From: a bacterium
GTDB taxonomy: Bacteria; Desulfobacterota; Binatia; UBA12015
Assembly: GCA_018970825.1 (NCBI GenBank)
Contig: JAGWVP010000098.1
Location: forward strand, 1-9,043
Length of the DNA: 9,043 bases
Direction: 5' to 3'
A program made the translations under genes and the position numbers. Positions 7,056 to 9,043 of this stretch are shown here, one piece after another (the stretch's first letter is position 1; every line of letters starts with the position of its first letter). The notes below the pieces were generated by a model. The model saw only the letters and a list, made by a program, of their open reading frames with translations, did not search any database and had not been told where the DNA came from.

Positions 7056-7790
7056 ATGCGGATCGCGATCGCTGCCTTGCTGCTCGTCGCAACGACCACC
7101 ACCTCCGGATTCGCCGCGCCGCGCGCGCGGGCGGCGAAACAGCCGGCCTCGAGCGCCGCGGCGGCACCGGCCGTCGCAACGGTCCCGGGTGCGCCCGGAG
7201 GCTCCGTCGGGACGCTCGGCGCTCCGGGGACGGGCGCGCCGGCCCCGGTTCTGCGCACGGGACAGGCGACCGCGTTCGGTCCGGGCACCGACGGCGACCT
7301 GCGCCGCGGCGCCGCACCTTCGTACCGCGACGACGGCGACGGTACGATCACGGACCTGCGCACCGGACTCGTCTGGGAGAAGAAGTCCAACGACGGGTCG
7401 GTCCACGACCTCGACAACGTCTACACCTGGGGACAGAGCGTGGTTCCGTACGCGATGGACGGCACGATCCGCACGGAGTTCCTCGCGGCGCTCAACACGA
7501 AGCCCTGCTTCGCGGGCCATTGCGACTGGCGCATCCCGAACCTCCGCGAACTCGAGACGCTCGCGAACTACGAGCGGGTGAACCCGGCGACCTGGGACGA
7601 GTTCCACCGCGACTGCAAGGACGGCTGCACGGTACTCGGCTGCAGCTGCACGGCCGGCGTCCCGACGTGGACCTCGACCACGCACCGACTGAGCCCGCGC
7701 GACGCCTGGGCGGTCCATTTCACCAACGGGCAACCCGCGGGCACCGTGAAGACCCGCCGCACCGGCGTGCGCGCGGTGCGCGGCGGCTGA
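7056..7790 (+). CDS. Exported DUF1566 (Lcl C-terminal-like) domain protein
   Basis: A 244-residue exported protein. The signal peptide is MRIAIAALLL plus a hydrophobic stretch, with likely cleavage after GFA (about 20) or after ARA (about 26). A low-complexity Ala/Pro/Gly segment (about 28-66) acts as a spacer. The DUF1566 domain begins at YRDDGDGTITD (90-100) and continues LRTGLVWEKK (101-110), DWRIPNLREL (147-156) and WTSTTH (195-200), and ends at TGVRAVRGG. These are the standard landmarks of the family, whose biochemical role is not established; members are typically exported and often modular. Six cysteines lie at 141, 146, 177, 181, 186 and 188, the last four clustered within an insertion, which suggests disulfides outside the cytoplasm. 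The start is well supported by GGGAGGA seven bases upstream. The next gene starts 7 bp after the stop. Confidence 0.88.
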   Translation: MRIAIAALLLVATTTTSGFAAPRARAAKQPASSAAAAPAVATVPGAPGGSVGTLGAPGTGAPAPVLRTGQATAFGPGTDGDLRRGAAPSYRDDGDGTITDLRTGLVWEKKSNDGSVHDLDNVYTWGQSVVPYAMDGTIRTEFLAALNTKPCFAGHCDWRIPNLRELETLANYERVNPATWDEFHRDCKDGCTVLGCSCTAGVPTWTSTTHRLSPRDAWAVHFTNGQPAGTVKTRRTGVRAVRGG

Positions 7791-7797
7791 GCGTCGC

Positions 7798-8511
7798 GTG
7801 ACGACGGACCGCGCGGGACGCTCCTTCGCCCCCGTCGAACTCGACGGGCGTCGCGTTCTCCTCACCCAGTCGCGCGATTTCATGGGCCCCGCGCTGGCGG
7901 ACGTCTTCCGGCGACGGGGAGCGCACGTCGTCGCCGACCCGCGGCCGCTCGCGGGCGACCCGGCGCTCGCCGCCGCGATCGTGGCCGACGCCGGACGGAT
8001 CGACGTCCTCCTGCTGCACCTCGCGGTCCCGGCCCCCTCGACACCGGTCGAGCAGGTGGGCGAGGAGGAGTGGCGGTCGGTGTTCGCGCACCTGGTCGAC
8101 CCCTTGCCGCGGCTCGCCGCCGCGGTCCTGCCGCAGATGCTCGAACGAGGCGCGGGTACGATCCTCGTGATCGGCAGCGCGGCAGCCCTGCGCGGCCAGA
8201 AGCGGACGTCGAGCTACAGTGCCGCGCGCGGCGCGCAGCTCGCCTGGGTGCAGTCGGCGGGGCTCGAGCTCGCGCCGCGCGGCGTGCGGGTGAACGCGAT
8301 CGCGCAGAACTTCGTCGAGAACCCGACCTATTTCCCGCCCGAGGTGCAGGCCGACCCGCGCTTCCGCGAGCGGCTGCGCCGCGAGGTGCCGCTCGGACGT
8401 CTCGTGTCGGCGGAGGAGGACGCGATGTTCGCGGCCTACCTGTGCAGCGACGCGGCCGCGTGCTTCGTCGGGCAGGTGTTCCCGGTGAGCGGCGGGTGGG
8501 CGACGCGCTGA
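7798..8511 (+). CDS. Probable halohydrin dehalogenase (SDR-fold, cofactor-free)
   Basis: A 237-residue SDR-fold protein carrying the halohydrin dehalogenase fingerprints. These enzymes convert vicinal haloalcohols to epoxides plus halide, and run the reverse ring-opening with small anions, without NAD(P)H. The glycine-rich dinucleotide motif of ordinary SDRs (TGxxxGxG) is absent; in its place is T-x4-F-x-G (T23, F28, G30). The NNAG strand motif is also missing (LLLHLAVP, 72-79). The catalytic set is S127-x12-Y140-x3-R144, with Arg where dehydrogenases have Lys, matching Ser132/Tyr145/Arg149 of HheC. QNFVENPTYFP (170-180) aligns with the halide-binding loop of HheC, with Y178 in the place of its Tyr187. 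The C-terminus FVGQVFPVSGGW is typical of the wider fold. The GTG start at 7798 gives about 20 residues before the first strand, longer than HheC. No clear ribosome binding site lies in the 7-bp gap, so translation may be coupled to the DUF1566 gene. A classical reductase is the alternative, but less likely. Confidence 0.85.
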   Translation: MTTDRAGRSFAPVELDGRRVLLTQSRDFMGPALADVFRRRGAHVVADPRPLAGDPALAAAIVADAGRIDVLLLHLAVPAPSTPVEQVGEEEWRSVFAHLVDPLPRLAAAVLPQMLERGAGTILVIGSAAALRGQKRTSSYSAARGAQLAWVQSAGLELAPRGVRVNAIAQNFVENPTYFPPEVQADPRFRERLRREVPLGRLVSAEEDAMFAAYLCSDAAACFVGQVFPVSGGWATR

Positions 8512-8538
8512 CCGGGGCGGGCCTCGGGACGGCCCCGG
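8512..8538 (+). terminator. Possible terminator hairpin after the dehalogenase gene
   Basis: Immediately after the stop codon, ccggggc (8512-8518) can pair with gccccgg (8532-8538) in a perfect 7-bp stem with a 13-base loop. There is no T-run after it, so intrinsic termination is uncertain. The rest of the 240-bp gap to 8751 shows no gene that I can support. Confidence 0.3.
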
Positions 8539-8668
8539 CCGGCGGTTCGAGTCACCAGCCGCCACGGACGGCGCGGACGCTCTGGCTCGCGCCACTCCGT
8601 CGCGAGCCTCCGCGGGGGCACGGGACGTGCGGGGCTGCGCGATCGGTCGGGGCCGTGGCGCGCTCGAA

Positions 8669-8696
8669 TTCGACACGATCCGACGCCTCGCATAGA
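8669..8696 (+). promoter_or_regulatory. Weak promoter-like pair upstream of the Cys-rich gene
   Basis: TTCGAC (8669-8674) and CATAGA (8691-8696) are spaced 16 bp apart in the least GC-rich part of this gap, about 55 bp before the start codon. A 10-bp palindrome tcgaattcga (8664-8673) overlaps the first element. The match to a sigma-70 promoter is poor, and this is only a candidate. Confidence 0.2.
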
Positions 8697-8738
8697 CGGG
8701 TCGTGAACCCGTGACGGGCGAGCGCGCGACGCGCCGCC

Positions 8739-8746
8739 AGGAGAGG
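8739..8746 (+). promoter_or_regulatory. Ribosome binding site AGGAGAGG
   Basis: A strong Shine-Dalgarno sequence five bases before ATG 8752. It is the best such site in the window, and it supports the small exported protein as a real, well-translated gene. Confidence 0.7.
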
Positions 8747-8751
8747 CTTCG

Positions 8752-8994
8752 ATGACCCGACGACTCGCTTTCGCCGCCCTGCTGCTCGCCTCGGCCACGC
8801 CGGCGAACGCCCAGAACATGCGGGCGGAGATGCAGATGCTGCGAGGCGCCTGCGCCGCCGACGTGCAGCGACTCTGCCCGACCATCCAGCCGGGAGAGGG
8901 CCGCATCAAGGCCTGCCTCATGGCGAACAAGGACCAGATGACGGTCGGCTGCGCGAAGGCGCTCATGAAGGTGAAGCAGTCGAAGGGGAAGTAG
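8752..8994 (+). CDS. Small exported cysteine-rich-repeat protein
   Basis: An 80-residue precursor. The signal peptide runs MTRRLAFAALLLASATPANA with likely cleavage after residue 20, leaving about 60 mature residues. Four cysteines at 34, 42, 55 and 67 follow the pattern of the cysteine-rich repeat first described in the Golgi protein GLG1/CGR1 and found in small bacterial exported proteins: C-x7-LC, then PGEGRIKACL, then C. The mature part therefore holds one repeat, probably with two disulfides, and a lysine-rich C-terminus (KVKQSKGK). Its role is unknown; a periplasmic or extracellular location is inferred. A strong ribosome binding site precedes the start, and the gene sits alone after a 240-bp gap. 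Confidence 0.8.
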   Translation: MTRRLAFAALLLASATPANAQNMRAEMQMLRGACAADVQRLCPTIQPGEGRIKACLMANKDQMTVGCAKALMKVKQSKGK

Positions 8995-8995
8995 G

Positions 8996-9016
8996 CCCGC
9001 GTCCTCTCGCCGCGGG
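8996..9016 (+). terminator. Possible short hairpin after the Cys-rich gene
   Basis: The sequence cccgcg (8996-9001) pairs with cgcggg (9011-9016) around a 9-base loop, starting one base after the TAG stop. The 6-bp GC stem has no following T-run, so it is a weak terminator candidate. Confidence 0.25.
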
Positions 9017-9043
9017 TGCTGCGTGCGGCTCCCCGATGAACGT

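Noticed and set aside
5858..7417. 519-residue reading of the second phosphatase frame
   Set aside because: The upstream 340 residues run out of frame over the LMW phosphatase and antisense to the DUF1566 gene and are low-complexity Arg/Pro/Gly sequence; only the part after TTG 6397 looks like protein.
5733..7883. 716-residue minus-strand frame over phosphatases and DUF1566 gene
   Set aside because: Arg/Gly-rich shadow; the real phosphatase frames inside it carry complete motifs.
7798..8511. Classical NAD(P)H-dependent SDR oxidoreductase such as 3-oxoacyl-ACP reductase
   Set aside because: The TGxxxGxG cofactor motif and NNAG strand are missing and the catalytic Lys is Arg. Some true SDRs also have YxxxR, so this alone would not decide it, but T-x4-F-x-G together with S-x12-Y-x3-R does favour the dehalogenase reading.
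8747..8754. Shared CTTCGATG start context in the two exported plus-strand genes (also 7051-7058)
   Set aside because: An eight-base match between two start sites is weak and can be chance in this composition.

Overview
The window is very GC-rich (roughly 70% by eye) and densely coded, with GTG and TTG starts as well as ATG. It comes from a bacterium. One exported protein has a long Thr-Pro linker, a 'CSGGTNNGGAC'-type four-cysteine insert and a C-terminal module ending in FKAKSN. I associate that combination with Deltaproteobacteria/Myxococcota or Candidatus Binatota-like lineages, but the assignment is inference from style, not from a marker gene. I see no tRNA, rRNA, CRISPR array or insertion sequence, so this looks like chromosome rather than a mobile island.

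Layout. (1) Bases 1-3353, plus strand: the 3' part of a DHA2-like MFS transporter, cut by the left edge, then 24 bp later a large YfhO-family membrane protein. (2) Bases 3334-6921, minus strand: reading leftward from 6921, a low-molecular-weight protein tyrosine phosphatase. Its TGA stop overlaps a TTG start (TTGA) for a second, dual-specificity-like phosphatase with a divergent active-site loop. After a 121-bp gap comes an 800-residue exported beta-propeller-like protein with a Thr-Pro linker and a six-cysteine C-terminal module. Its 3' end overlaps the convergent YfhO gene by 20 bp. (3) Bases 7056-8994, plus strand, diverging from the phosphatases: an exported DUF1566 protein, then after 7 bp an SDR-fold protein, and after a 240-bp gap an 80-residue exported cysteine-rich-repeat protein.

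The most notable gene is the SDR-fold protein at 7798-8511. It is not an ordinary dehydrogenase. The cofactor-binding glycine motif is replaced by T-x4-F-x-G (T23...F28-x-G30), and the catalytic residues read S-x12-Y-x3-R (S127, Y140, R144). These are the two fingerprints that define halohydrin dehalogenases, a small family of cofactor-free enzymes that interconvert vicinal haloalcohols and epoxides. The second point of interest is the pair of phosphatases from unrelated structural families in one overlapping transcription unit. The downstream one keeps the C-x5-R core but has lost the usual His and Gly residues of its loop.

The genes do not form one obvious pathway. The left end is membrane transport and envelope glycan chemistry (inferred), the middle is phosphotyrosine-type signalling beside an exported protein, and the right end mixes exported small proteins with the probable dehalogenase.
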